64,000 nucleotides of DNA from RHKX01 sp963823565 (GTDB lineage: Bacteria > Actinomycetota > Thermoleophilia > Solirubrobacterales > 70-9), in contig CAWGLR010000003.1 in NCBI GenBank assembly GCA_963823565.1, forward strand, positions 1,054,001 to 1,118,000, read 5' to 3'. Each line of letters opens with the position of its first letter. The stretch's first letter is position 1. The notes under the pieces are model-generated. The model was not told the origin of the DNA, made no database searches, and saw nothing but the letters and a program-made list of their open reading frames with translations. This document shows, piece by piece, positions 5,577 through 13,880 of this stretch. Both the position numbers and the translations under genes were made by a program.

Positions 5577-8375
5577 TCAGCAGGACGAGACGACCTCGGC
5601 CTGGGCCTTCTTGACGGCGGCCTTGGCCTTCTTGACCTTCTTCTTGGCGGCGGCGCTCTTCGCCTTCTTCAGCTTCGCCTTCGCCTTCTTCAGCTTCGCC
5701 TTGGCGGAGTCGAGCTTGTCCTGCGCGCTCGCGCATTCGGTGCCGGGGCCGGTGGGCGGCGGACTCGTCGGCGGCGGGTTCGTGGGCGGCGGCGTGGTGG
5801 CCGGCAGGTCGACCGTGAAGGAGCGTGTCGCCGGCGAGCCGTCCTGGTTGCCGAGCTCGTCGCTCGCGCGCACCTGGAAGGTGTGGCTGCCCTCGGCGAG
5901 GCCGGAGTAGCCCTGGGGCGAGGTGCACGGTCCCCAGCCGGAGCCGTCCATCTGGCACTGGAAGCTCGAGCCGGGCTCGCCGGCCGTGAACGAGAAGCTC
6001 GCCGAGGCGGTGGTGATCGTGCCCGACGGGCCGCTCGTGATCGTCGTGGTGGGGGCGACGCTGTCGACCGTGAAGGTGCGGGTCGCCGGCGTGTCGTCGG
6101 GGTTGCCGGCGGAGTCGGTCGCCCGGACTTCGAAGGTGTGGCCGCCCTGGCTCAACCCCTGGACCTCATGGCCCGAGTTCGAGTCGCAGAGATCCCAGTC
6201 AGCGTCGTCGAGCCGGCACTCCATGAACCCGGGCTCGTTCGAGTGGAACTGGAAGGTCTGGGTCGTCTGGCTAACGGTCCCTTCCGGACCGCTGTCGAGC
6301 GTCGTCTGCGGGTCGGTGAGGTCGACGGTGAAGCCCGAGGTCGCCGGGGTCCCGTCGACGTTGTCGAGGGCATCCTTGGCCCGCACCGCGAACGTGTGCG
6401 TGCCCTCGCTGAGGCCCGTCAGCGGTTGCGGCGTCGGGCAATCGCCCCAGAGGCCGGCGTCCAGCCTGCACTCGAAGGTGGCGCTGGGCTCGTTCGACTC
6501 GAAGTCGTATTGGGTGCTCGTGGTTTTGATCCGCTGGCCGTCGGGGTTGTCGGACACCACGGGGAAGCTCGTCTCGGGCGGCGTCGCGTCGACCGAGAAG
6601 TCGCTCGAGTCGGGGCTCTGGTCGCGGTTGCCGGCGGGGTCGACGGCCCGGACCTGGAAGACGTGGAAGCCGTCTTCCAGGCCGGTGTAGTTGCGCGGCG
6701 AGGTGCAGCGCCGCCACGAGCCGTTGTCGAGCTTGCACTCGAAGCTCGAGCCGTCTCGGTCGACGTCGAACTCGAAGCTCGCCGAGCGCGTCGCGATCGG
6801 CCCGTCCGGCCCCGCGGTGATCGCGGTGTCCGGCGCCGCGGTGTCGGGCGGGACGTTGATGGTGTCGACCGTGAAGGTGACGCTCGCGGGGGAGCCGTCG
6901 ACGTTGCCGACCGAGTCCCGCGCCCGGACCTCGAAGGTGTGGTCCCCGTCGGCCAGCCCGGTGTAGGTCCGCGGCGAGGTGCATTGCGCGAACGCCGCGC
7001 CGTCGAGGCTGCACTCGAACGTCGAGCCCGCCTCGGTCGACGCGAATCCGAAGCTCGCGTAGTTCTCGCCGATCGCGCTGGCGCCGGTCGGTCCGCTTGT
7101 GATCGCGGTGTCGGGCGGGGTGCCGTCGAGCGACGTGTCGACGGTGAACGTGCGGCTGACGTCGGGGGTCTCGACGTTTCCGGCGGGGTCGATCGCGTGG
7201 ACGCTGAATGTGTGCTCGCCGGTGGTCAGTCCGCTGACGATGTGTGGGGACTGGCAGTCGGCGAAGGCTGCGCCGTCGACGCTGCACTCGAACGTCGAGC
7301 GGAGCTCGTCGGACTCGAAGGAGAACGCGGTGCCGGAGGTGCCGATCGTGCCGACGGGGCCGTCGGTGATCGTCGTCGCCGGCGGGTCGTCGTCGACCGG
7401 GCCGTCGACGTTGACGTAGAAGCTGTGGACGGCGGGCGTCTGATCCGCCTCGCCGCCGTCCTTGATCCTGGCGCGGAGGATGAAGGTGTGCGGGCCGTTG
7501 TCGAGCCCGGTGAACGGCTGGGGGGAGGTGCATGGCTCGGCCCCGCGGTCGTCGAGCTGGCACAGGTACTCCGAGTTGTCCGGGTCGTCGGACGTGAACT
7601 GGAAGCTGACGTCACGCGTTGCGACAGTCTCCGACTCGGGGCCCGCCGTGATCTCCCCGTTCGGCGCGGGGGAGTTCACGTCGAAGTCGTAACCCGCGGG
7701 CGTGAGGTCGCGGTTGCCGGCGGCGTCGACCGCGCGCACCTCGAAGTGGTGGGGGCCGTCCCCGAGTCGGGGATCAGTCACGAGCCGGGGGTACTGCTGG
7801 GGGCTCGAGCACTCCTCGAAGGCGCCGCCGTCGAAGCTGCACTCGAAAGTCGCGTCGGGATCGTCGGTGGAGCTGAACTCGAACGAGACCGTCGTGTCGG
7901 TCGTGGTCAGGGGCGGCTCCGGCGGCCCGCTCGAAATGCTCGTCTCCGGGGCTCCGTCGTCGGGAGGCACGGGCACCAGCGTTGCGTCGATCCCGGAGAC
8001 CGACGCGCCGTCTCCGACCGGCACCGTCGTCGCCGACTCCTGGTCGGGGGAGTGGTCGTAGTACTGGGTCTCGAACGCCGAGGTCCCGCAGTCGTCGAAG
8101 CGCACGAGGTGGTTCCCCGGCGCCACGGACAGCGTGTAGGTGCCATCGGCCGCCGTCGTCGTCAGCACGTCGCCGGCGACGCCCTCGGCGGTGACGCACA
8201 TGTTCGCCAGGGGACCCCCGGGATCGCTGGAGTTCACGGTGCCGCTGATCGTCCCGTTCGCGCCGAGGGCGGCGGGCGCTGCCACGAGGACGACGGCAAC
8301 GGTGGCGGCGGCCGAGAGCAGGGAGCGAATCGTCATCGAGCGGCGGATCGGCACGACGAACCACTCGGACGCCAT
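5577..8375 (-). CDS. Large secreted protein with eight two-cysteine Ig-like modules
   Basis: About 932 residues. After a signal peptide (SLLSAAATVAVVLVAAPAAL), residues roughly 45-120 form a carboxypeptidase-regulatory-like beta domain (GTISGTVNSSDPGGPLANMC). Eight modules of about 75-100 residues follow, each with the pattern FxCxLDG...C.SP..Y.GL..G.HTF.VRA.D..GN.D..PA..F.VD. The paired cysteines about ten residues apart could form a disulfide. After a Pro/Thr linker the C-terminal 50 residues are a Lys/Ala-rich coiled coil bounded by cysteines (CASAQDKLDSAK, ending VSSC). There is no sortase motif. An adhesin or surface-matrix role is inferred. The start is uncertain: ATG 8375 has AAGG eight bases upstream, while ATG 8336 gives a shorter signal peptide. 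Confidence 0.82.
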   Translation of the reverse strand: MASEWFVVPIRRSMTIRSLLSAAATVAVVLVAAPAALGANGTISGTVNSSDPGGPLANMCVTAEGVAGDVLTTTAADGTYTLSVAPGNHLVRFDDCGTSAFETQYYDHSPDQESATTVPVGDGASVSGIDATLVPVPPDDGAPETSISSGPPEPPLTTTDTTVSFEFSSTDDPDATFECSFDGGAFEECSSPQQYPRLVTDPRLGDGPHHFEVRAVDAAGNRDLTPAGYDFDVNSPAPNGEITAGPESETVATRDVSFQFTSDDPDNSEYLCQLDDRGAEPCTSPQPFTGLDNGPHTFILRARIKDGGEADQTPAVHSFYVNVDGPVDDDPPATTITDGPVGTIGTSGTAFSFESDELRSTFECSVDGAAFADCQSPHIVSGLTTGEHTFSVHAIDPAGNVETPDVSRTFTVDTSLDGTPPDTAITSGPTGASAIGENYASFGFASTEAGSTFECSLDGAAFAQCTSPRTYTGLADGDHTFEVRARDSVGNVDGSPASVTFTVDTINVPPDTAAPDTAITAGPDGPIATRSASFEFDVDRDGSSFECKLDNGSWRRCTSPRNYTGLEDGFHVFQVRAVDPAGNRDQSPDSSDFSVDATPPETSFPVVSDNPDGQRIKTTSTQYDFESNEPSATFECRLDAGLWGDCPTPQPLTGLSEGTHTFAVRAKDALDNVDGTPATSGFTVDLTDPQTTLDSGPEGTVSQTTQTFQFHSNEPGFMECRLDDADWDLCDSNSGHEVQGLSQGGHTFEVRATDSAGNPDDTPATRTFTVDSVAPTTTITSGPSGTITTASASFSFTAGEPGSSFQCQMDGSGWGPCTSPQGYSGLAEGSHTFQVRASDELGNQDGSPATRSFTVDLPATTPPPTNPPPTSPPPTGPGTECASAQDKLDSAKAKLKKAKAKLKKAKSAAAKKKVKKAKAAVKKAQAEVVSSC

Positions 8376-8581
8376 CTCCAGAGCCTTGAAGGAACGGGCG
8401 GCTCCGGTGGACGCCCACACCCCGGAACTGGACGTTCGTCCGATGGGCCCCCGGCGCGGATGCGCTCCCCAGACGCTCTGGGGGCCAGCCCCTAGACGGA
8501 TGTCGAGGGTGGGGCGGCCCAGCACTCAAGAAGCCCCCACCCCGGGTCGATAGGGGCCGCGTCAATCAAATTGAGCCAGGG

Positions 8582-8669
8582 CTCTGGTGCTAAAGGCAAA
8601 CTCGTCGCGAGGCGAGGACGCAAAGCCAACGGGGCTCCCATCCGGGAGTCAGCCGGGCTACCACCGGAG
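8582..8669 (+). promoter_or_regulatory. Cyclic-di-GMP-I riboswitch (GEMM)
   Basis: The aptamer core is clear: AAAGGCAAACTCGTCGCGA, then GGACGCAAAGCC, a hairpin CTCCC-atcc-GGGAG, and CAGCCGGGCTACC. P1 is closed by CTCTGGTG (8582-8589) with CACCGGAG (8662-8669), seven Watson-Crick pairs and one G-U. It lies 65 bases upstream of the pilin gene at 8735, a classical GEMM target, and so couples pilus production to cyclic-di-GMP. Confidence 0.93.
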
Positions 8670-8681
8670 TCTCTCGACTCC
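8666..8681 (+). promoter_or_regulatory. Possible expression platform of the c-di-GMP riboswitch
   Basis: GGAGTC-tctc-GACTCC forms a six-base-pair hairpin whose left arm uses the GGAG that also closes riboswitch P1, so the two helices exclude each other. GACTCCC (8676-8682) can alternatively pair with GGGAGTC (8644-8650) inside the aptamer. GAGCCAG (8573-8579) and CTGGCTC (8702-8708) could pair around the whole element. No U-run follows, so a classical terminator is not obvious. Confidence 0.45.
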
Positions 8682-8734
8682 CAACGGCTTGGTCTCAGGC
8701 TCTGGCTCCACGTAGAACCCCAAGGAGGGTGACT

Positions 8735-9187
8735 ATGTTGGAGAAGCTCCGCCAGCGGAGCAGCAGCGAGTCGGGCTTCACCCTGGTGGAGCTCCTGGTC
8801 GTCATGCTGATCCTGGGAATCCTGGCCGCGATCGCGATCCCGACGTTCTTCAACCAGAGGGACAAGGCCCGCGACTCCTCCGCCAAGGAGGACGTCCGCA
8901 CCGCGCAGACCGCGATGGAGACGTACGCCATCGACCACCAGGGCAAGTACACGCGGCGCCGACGCCGGCCGCTGCTCGACGACGATCGAGCCGACGCTGA
9001 TCGACGTGCCGAACCTGATCGTGACGCCCGTGGCGCCGCCGACGCCTACACGCTGACCGTAGAAGTCCGACACCGGGACGACGTTCACGATCGACGAAGC
9101 TGACGCGACCGGTGCGACACGACGTTCGACTGCAGCGCGCCCGGCAAGGGCGGCTGCCCGTCGCCGGACGGCAACTGGGGCGCCTAG
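8735..9187 (+). CDS. pilA: Type IV pilin (PilA-like), reading frame broken
   Basis: A Shine-Dalgarno AAGGAGGG precedes the ATG at 8735. Residues 12-42 (SSESGFTLVELLVVMLILG and following) are a class III prepilin leader: cleavage after Gly, Phe at +1, Glu at +5, long hydrophobic helix. The frame then degrades: pilin-like sequence continues alternately in frame 0 and +1 (TIEPTLIDVPNLIVTP in +1, YTLTV in 0, KSDTGTTFTIDEADATG in +1, TTFDCSAPGKGGCPSPDGNWG in 0) to a TAG at 9185-9187. Four small indels within 250 bases are needed. Read strictly, the protein stops at 9103. Sequencing error or recent decay could both explain this. The upstream cyclic-di-GMP riboswitch should control it. Confidence 0.8.
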
Positions 9188-9230
9188 TCCCACGCGCCAG
9201 CGGACGGCTCAGGCCGTGCCAGCTGATGTC

Positions 9231-9260
9231 AGAGAGGCGGGCCCCCGGGCCCGCCTCTCT
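9231..9260 (+). terminator. Hairpin terminator after pilin gene
   Basis: A perfect 12-base-pair stem, AGAGAGGCGGGC (9231-9242) with GCCCGCCTCTCT (9249-9260), around a six-base loop. It lies 43 bases after the pilin stop. No U-run follows, as is common in GC-rich Actinobacteria. It probably separates abundant pilin mRNA from the minor-pilin genes. Confidence 0.75.
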
Positions 9261-9319
9261 GCGTCTGCAATCCCGCTTCACGCCTCAAGGCCGGGCATGC
9301 CACGACCGATGACGAACTG

Positions 9320-10669
9320 ATGCCGCAAAGGACCGGAAGAGATCTTCATGCCAGCTCCGAGGCGGGCTTCTCGCTGGTCGAGCTGCTCGTCGCCGCGATG
9401 ATCCTGATCGTCGCCGTGCTCGGCATCTTCACCGCGCTCGAGGCCGCCGGCCGCGCCGGCGCCGACGAGCGCAGCCGCGCGGTCGCCTACCAGATCGCGC
9501 AGGAGGACCAGGCGCGACTGCGGGGGATGAAAGTCACCGCGCTGATCGGAACGAACCAGACCGGGCTGAACCAGACGCGGACCCTGACCGTCGACGGCAC
9601 GGACTACACGGTGCGGTCGACGACGAAGATCACGGCCGACGCGACCGGGACCGAGGCCTGCGACAGCGGCAGCGCCTCCGCCGACTACCTGAGCATCGCC
9701 TCCACGGTCACCTGGTCGACCATGGACGTCAAGCCGGTGACGATCCAGAGCATCATCTCGCCGACGAGCGGGTCGTTCGACCCCGACACGGGAGCGCTGG
9801 CGATCTCGGTCATCGACGGTCAGGGCGCCGGCCTGCCGAACGTGCCGCTGACCGGATCCGGGGCGGGGTCGTTCAGCGGCATGACCGGCGACGCCGGATG
9901 CGTGATCTTCGCGAACCTGCCGCGCGGCAACTACACGGTCACGCCGACCGCGAGCGGGCTCGTCGACCAGGACGGCAACGCCGCCGGGGCTCAGCCCGCC
10001 AGCGTGCTCGCCGGCGCGACCAACACGAAGGTCTTCCAGCTCGCGCAGCCGGGTTCGATCGACGTCACCTTCCAGACGAAGGGCCCCAGCGGCGCCCTGC
10101 AGGCGTCGACCGCCGACAGCATCATGGTCTTCAACACGGGGATGACGATCGCCAAGCGGTTCGGGACGATCGGCACCCAGGTCTCGAAGATCACCGCGAC
10201 CCCGCTGTTCCCCTTCAGCTCCCCCGACACGGTCTACGCGGGGACCTGCACCGGCAACAACCCGACCACGGTGACGACGCCGCTCAGCGCCGCCGCCAGC
10301 GTCCCCGTCAACGCCGGCGGCCCGACGTCGAACGCGCTGATCACCCTGCCGGCGATGGACATCACGGTGCGCACCGGCAGAAGCTCCTCGAGCCCCGGCT
10401 CGCTCCTCGACAACGCGAAGGTCGTGGTCACCGACAGGAACTGCTCGAACCAGAAGACGACGATGTTCACGAACTCGAGCGGCAAGCTCCCCGACCCGGG
10501 CCTCCCGTGGTCGACCTACGACCTCTGCGTCAGCGGCCCGATCGCGACGAACACGTACAGGCGGGTGACCCGGACCGCAATCGACGTCAAGAACCCGAAC
10601 TCGCCCACCGTCGTGCCGACCATCTACCTCGGCTCCGGCTCCTCCACGAACTCGACGGGGTGCACGTGA
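9320..10669 (+). CDS. PilV-like minor pilin with long beta-rich C terminus
   Basis: 449 residues. The class III leader is SSEAGFSLVELLVAAMILIV, with Gly-Phe cleavage site and Glu+5, followed by a helix ending in GRAGADERSRAVAYQIAQED as in PilV-type minor pilins. The rest is much longer than usual for PilV. Residues 150-235 contain a carboxypeptidase-regulatory-like domain (VIDGQGAGLPNVPLTGSGAG, RGNYTVTPTASGLVD) and the remainder a second beta-rich segment with scattered cysteines. It should be inserted in the membrane, cleaved by the prepilin peptidase at 13026 and placed at the pilus tip or base. The next gene overlaps its stop by four bases (GTGA). Confidence 0.8.
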   Translation: MPQRTGRDLHASSEAGFSLVELLVAAMILIVAVLGIFTALEAAGRAGADERSRAVAYQIAQEDQARLRGMKVTALIGTNQTGLNQTRTLTVDGTDYTVRSTTKITADATGTEACDSGSASADYLSIASTVTWSTMDVKPVTIQSIISPTSGSFDPDTGALAISVIDGQGAGLPNVPLTGSGAGSFSGMTGDAGCVIFANLPRGNYTVTPTASGLVDQDGNAAGAQPASVLAGATNTKVFQLAQPGSIDVTFQTKGPSGALQASTADSIMVFNTGMTIAKRFGTIGTQVSKITATPLFPFSSPDTVYAGTCTGNNPTTVTTPLSAAASVPVNAGGPTSNALITLPAMDITVRTGRSSSSPGSLLDNAKVVVTDRNCSNQKTTMFTNSSGKLPDPGLPWSTYDLCVSGPIATNTYRRVTRTAIDVKNPNSPTVVPTIYLGSGSSTNSTGCT

Positions 10670-11369
10670 TCCGCCGGCTTCGCTCCGAGGAGGGCGTGAC
10701 GCTGATGGAGGTGGTCGTCGCCTCGACCATCGGCGTCGTCCTGTCGCTGGCCCTGTTCGGCTTCCTCGACACCACCTCGCGAAGCTCCGAGCAGACCGCG
10801 GCGCGGATCGACGCCGCGAAGACCGGGCGCCCGGTCCTCGCCACGATCATGGACCGGCTGCACAGCACCTGCGTCGCGCCCGACCTCGCGCCGGTGCTCC
10901 AGGGCTCCGACGACAGGAGCATCTGGTTCCTCAACCAGACCGGCTCGGCGGTGACGCCGACCCCGGTCAAGCGGCAACATCACCTGCGAACTCGACGGCC
11001 CAGACGCCTGACGGAGTCGTCTACCCGGTCGACCGGCGGGACCGCGCCGAATTGGACCTTCGCGTCCTCGCCGAGCTCGACGCGGATCATGGCCGAGCCG
11101 GTGCAGAGCCGGTGGAGGAAGTGACGTGGACGCAGGCGCCGATCTTCCGCTACTACGCCTACGACACGAACGGGGCGGTCTCGACCACGCCGCTGGCCGC
11201 GCCGCTCAGCGCCGAGGACGCCGCGCGCGTGGTCCAGGTCAGCGTCTCGTTCGAGATCCCGGCGCGAAGCGGCGAGGCGGACGACTCGGCGGTCTTCGGC
11301 GACACCGCGCTCCTCCGGTTCACCCCGCCTGCCGCCGACCCGAGCACGGAGAACCTGCCATGCGCCTGA
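10666..11369 (+). pseudogene. PilW-like minor pilin, reading frame broken
   Basis: Starts at a GTG overlapping the previous stop. The prepilin leader SEEGVTLMEVVVASTIGVVL is clear, followed by a helix and QTAARIDAAKTGRPVLATIM as in PilW-type proteins. The original frame stays open to 11124, but protein-like sequence moves to another frame at about 10970 (SGNITCELDGPDA), back to the first (GGTAPNWTFASSPSSTRIM) and finally to a third (VTWTQAPIFRYYAYDTNGAV through FGDTALLRFTPPAA) ending at the TGA at 11367-11369. Three indels are needed. The next gene's ATG lies inside the last ten bases, which supports 11369 as the true end. Confidence 0.7.
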
Positions 11370-12982
11370 GCCGAGCCCGTCACGAGGAGTCGGGGTTCGC
11401 GCTGATCTCGGTCCTGCTCGGGATCGTCGTCGCGAGCCTCGTGGTCGCCGTCGCCGTCACGGCGGTCAACGGTGACATCCGGATCGGCAAGCGCGACCTC
11501 GACCGCAAGCAGGCCTACGCCGCCGCCCAGGCGGGCCTCGCCGACTACCAGTTCCACCTCAACACCGACACCGACTACTGGTCGAAGTGCACGAACGTCC
11601 CCTCGCCGAACGCGGTCAACCAGCAGGGGTCGACGGCGAAGACGCCGCGCCGGTCCCCGGGAGCACCGTCGCCGAGCTACTCGATCGAGCTGATCCCGGC
11701 GACGGGCCAGTCGTCCTGCAGCCAGGCGAACCCGGTGCAGAGCATGATCGAGTCCAGCGGCGAGGCAGCCGGCACGTTCCGGATCCGGACCACCGGGTTC
11801 GTCAACTGCGCCGAACGACCGGGCTGCGTGACCCAGAAGATCGTCGTCCACCTTCAAGCGCTCGAGCTTCCTCGACTACGTCTACTTCACCCAGCTCGAG
11901 ACGTCCGACCCGGTCACCTACGGCGATCAGAACACGATCAACGGCGCCTACCAGCAGTGCACCAAGACGATCGCCCAGGGCCGGTACAGCCAGGCGATCC
12001 CGAACTCGGGCGGTCAGTACTGCGACACGATCTCGTTCATCGACGGCGAGCAGATCAACGGGCCGCTCCACACCAACGACGCGCTGGTGATCTGCGGCAG
12101 GCCGTACTTCGGCCGCAACGCCTCCGACGCGATCGAGGTCTCGTCGCCTCCGCGCGGATGGTTCTCGAACTGCAACTCGTGGAACGACCAGCCGATCTTC
12201 AGCGGCACCTTCGTCACCAACTCGCCGGTGCTCACCCCGCCGCCGACCAACACCTCGCTCGCGAACGTCTCCGGGACTCGCGTGTACACGGGCCAGACCA
12301 AGATCGTCCTCAACGGCACCAACATGACCGTGACCAACAACGGGAGCACCAGCACGGTTCCGATCCCCTCGAGCGGCGTGGTCTACATCGACAACGGCAC
12401 CTGCTCGTCGGCCTACAACCCGTTCACGGCGACCTACCCGACCACTTCGACGTGCGGCAACGCCCTCGTCAGCGGCACCTACTCAGGCCAGCTGACGATC
12501 GCCGCGGAGAACGACATCATCGTCGAGGACGACATCGTCAAGGCCAACGCCGATGCGATGCTCGGCCTGATCGCCAACAACTTCGTCCGCGTCAAGCACC
12601 CGATCTGCTCCAGCACCGACCCCGGTTGCACCAACGGCACGACGTCTCGCAGCAGACTGCACGAAGGGCGACTGCAACGGCGGCGTCAACGGCACCGGCA
12701 TCGCAGCCCAACCTGAGGATCGACGCGGCGATCCTCGCGATCGCCCACTCGTTCATCGTCGACCACTACGACTGCGGCGACGACCTCGGGACGCTGACGG
12801 TCAACGGCGCGATCTCGCAGAAGTTCCGCGGCGCGGTCGGCACCTTCGGCAACTGGGAGCAGCGTCACGGCTACGACAAGAACTACAACTACGACGACCG
12901 CCTGCGCTACATCTCGCCGCCGCACTTCCTCGACCCGGTCCAGTCGTCCTGGCACATGCAGCGCCAGACCCTCGACAACTAG
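11360..12982 (+). CDS. PilX-like pilus assembly protein with two compensating frameshifts
   Basis: One frame is open for 540 codons, but its middle (about 11850-12650) is Arg/His/Pro-rich shadow sequence. The protein-like reading there is the +1 frame: SSFLDYVYFTQLETSDPVTY, INGPLHTNDALVICGRPYFG, AAENDIIVEDDIVKANADAM. The N terminus (EESGFALISVLLGIVVASLV) is the leader of PilX/GspK-type minor pilins, and the C terminus (RIDAAILAIAHSFIVDHYDC and RYISPPHFLDPVQSSW) returns to the first frame. Two indels with zero net shift are implied. The restored protein, about 540 residues, matches the large pilus-locus proteins that carry an N-terminal PilX segment and a polymer-forming-like beta domain. Confidence 0.7.
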   Translation: MRLSRARHEESGFALISVLLGIVVASLVVAVAVTAVNGDIRIGKRDLDRKQAYAAAQAGLADYQFHLNTDTDYWSKCTNVPSPNAVNQQGSTAKTPRRSPGAPSPSYSIELIPATGQSSCSQANPVQSMIESSGEAAGTFRIRTTGFVNCAERPGCVTQKIVVHLQALELPRLRLLHPARDVRPGHLRRSEHDQRRLPAVHQDDRPGPVQPGDPELGRSVLRHDLVHRRRADQRAAPHQRRAGDLRQAVLRPQRLRRDRGLVASARMVLELQLVERPADLQRHLRHQLAGAHPAADQHLARERLRDSRVHGPDQDRPQRHQHDRDQQREHQHGSDPLERRGLHRQRHLLVGLQPVHGDLPDHFDVRQRPRQRHLLRPADDRRGERHHRRGRHRQGQRRCDARPDRQQLRPRQAPDLLQHRPRLHQRHDVSQQTARRATATAASTAPASQPNLRIDAAILAIAHSFIVDHYDCGDDLGTLTVNGAISQKFRGAVGTFGNWEQRHGYDKNYNYDDRLRYISPPHFLDPVQSSWHMQRQTLDN

Positions 12983-13025
12983 CCAGGGCGCAGGAGATCC
13001 GGGCCCCGAGGGGTAGCTGTACCCG

Positions 13026-13793
13026 GTGGAGGCCGCAATCGCCATCCTGCTCTTCGTCGCCGGGACGATGGTCGGCAGCTTCGCCGGTGTCGTCGCCCAC
13101 CGGGTGCCGGTCGGCGAGCCCTTCGTCGCCGGGCGGTCCCGCTGCGACGCCTGCCGGGCGCCGGTCGCCGGCTACGACAACGTCCCGGTGGTCTCGTGGC
13201 TCGTCCTGCGCGGTCGCTGCCGCTCCTGCGGCGCCGCGATCCCCGGCCTCTACCCGCTGAGCGAGCTCGGCCTCGGCCTCGCCTGGGCCGCCACCTACCT
13301 GGTCCTCGGGGACGACGAGCCTTTCGAGCTCGCGCTCGGGCTCGTCTTCTGCGCGGTGCTCGCGATCGTGACCGTGAGCGACCTCGAATACCGGGTGATC
13401 CCGAACCCGGTGATAATCACCGCGGCCGTTGCCGCGGTGGCCCTCGTCGCCGCCTGGGACGCCTCGCGCCTGCCCGAGCACCTGATCGCGGGCGCCGCCG
13501 CGGGCGGCGTCCTGCTGCTCGTCGCGCTGATCCACCCCCGCGGGATGGGGATGGGCGACGTCAAGCTCACCGGCGTCATGGGCCTATACCTGGGCTCAGC
13601 GGTCGCACCGGGGCTGCTCGCTGGGTTTCTCGCCGGATCGGCGTACGGGATCGCCCTGATCGCCCGCCACGGCTCGGCGGCTCGCAAGCAGGCCGTCCCG
13701 TTCGGCCCCTTCCTGGCCCTGGGGGGGCTGGTCGGGCTGCTCGCCGGCGACGCCATCGCCGATTGGTACATCGACACGTTCCTCGGCGGTTGA
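13026..13793 (+). CDS. pilD: Prepilin peptidase / N-methyltransferase (A24)
   Basis: 255 residues with about eight hydrophobic segments. The N-terminal A24_N domain has GSFAGVVAHRVPVG and two CxxC pairs (C40/C43 and C65/C68), the zinc module of bifunctional enzymes. The catalytic aspartates are D119 in SDLEYRVIPN and D178 in GMGMGDVKL. It cleaves the leaders of the pilin-like proteins encoded upstream and N-methylates the new Phe. The frame is intact, unlike three of the four pilin-type genes before it. The start is GTG 13026, with a weak TAGCTG six bases before it. Confidence 0.93.
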   Translation: MEAAIAILLFVAGTMVGSFAGVVAHRVPVGEPFVAGRSRCDACRAPVAGYDNVPVVSWLVLRGRCRSCGAAIPGLYPLSELGLGLAWAATYLVLGDDEPFELALGLVFCAVLAIVTVSDLEYRVIPNPVIITAAVAAVALVAAWDASRLPEHLIAGAAAGGVLLLVALIHPRGMGMGDVKLTGVMGLYLGSAVAPGLLAGFLAGSAYGIALIARHGSAARKQAVPFGPFLALGGLVGLLAGDAIADWYIDTFLGG

Positions 13794-13880
13794 TCCGGTC
13801 CCCGCGCGTCGCCTGCGGCGGCCCATGCGCGATTCAAGCCGTTTTCGCGGACTGTCGATAACCGAAACGGCAAGGGACCC

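Noticed and set aside
5169..8495. A very long open frame on the plus strand opposite the module-repeat protein
   Set aside because: It is the antisense of a repetitive, GC-rich gene. The translation is repetitive Val/Gly/Arg or Ser/Trp-type shadow with no signal peptide, motif or ribosome site, while the minus strand gives a clear secreted protein.
8735..12982. Programmed ribosomal frameshifting in the pilin genes
   Set aside because: Nine shifts in different places, in both directions, without a common slippery sequence or downstream structure, do not fit programmed frameshifting. Indel errors or decay explain them better.
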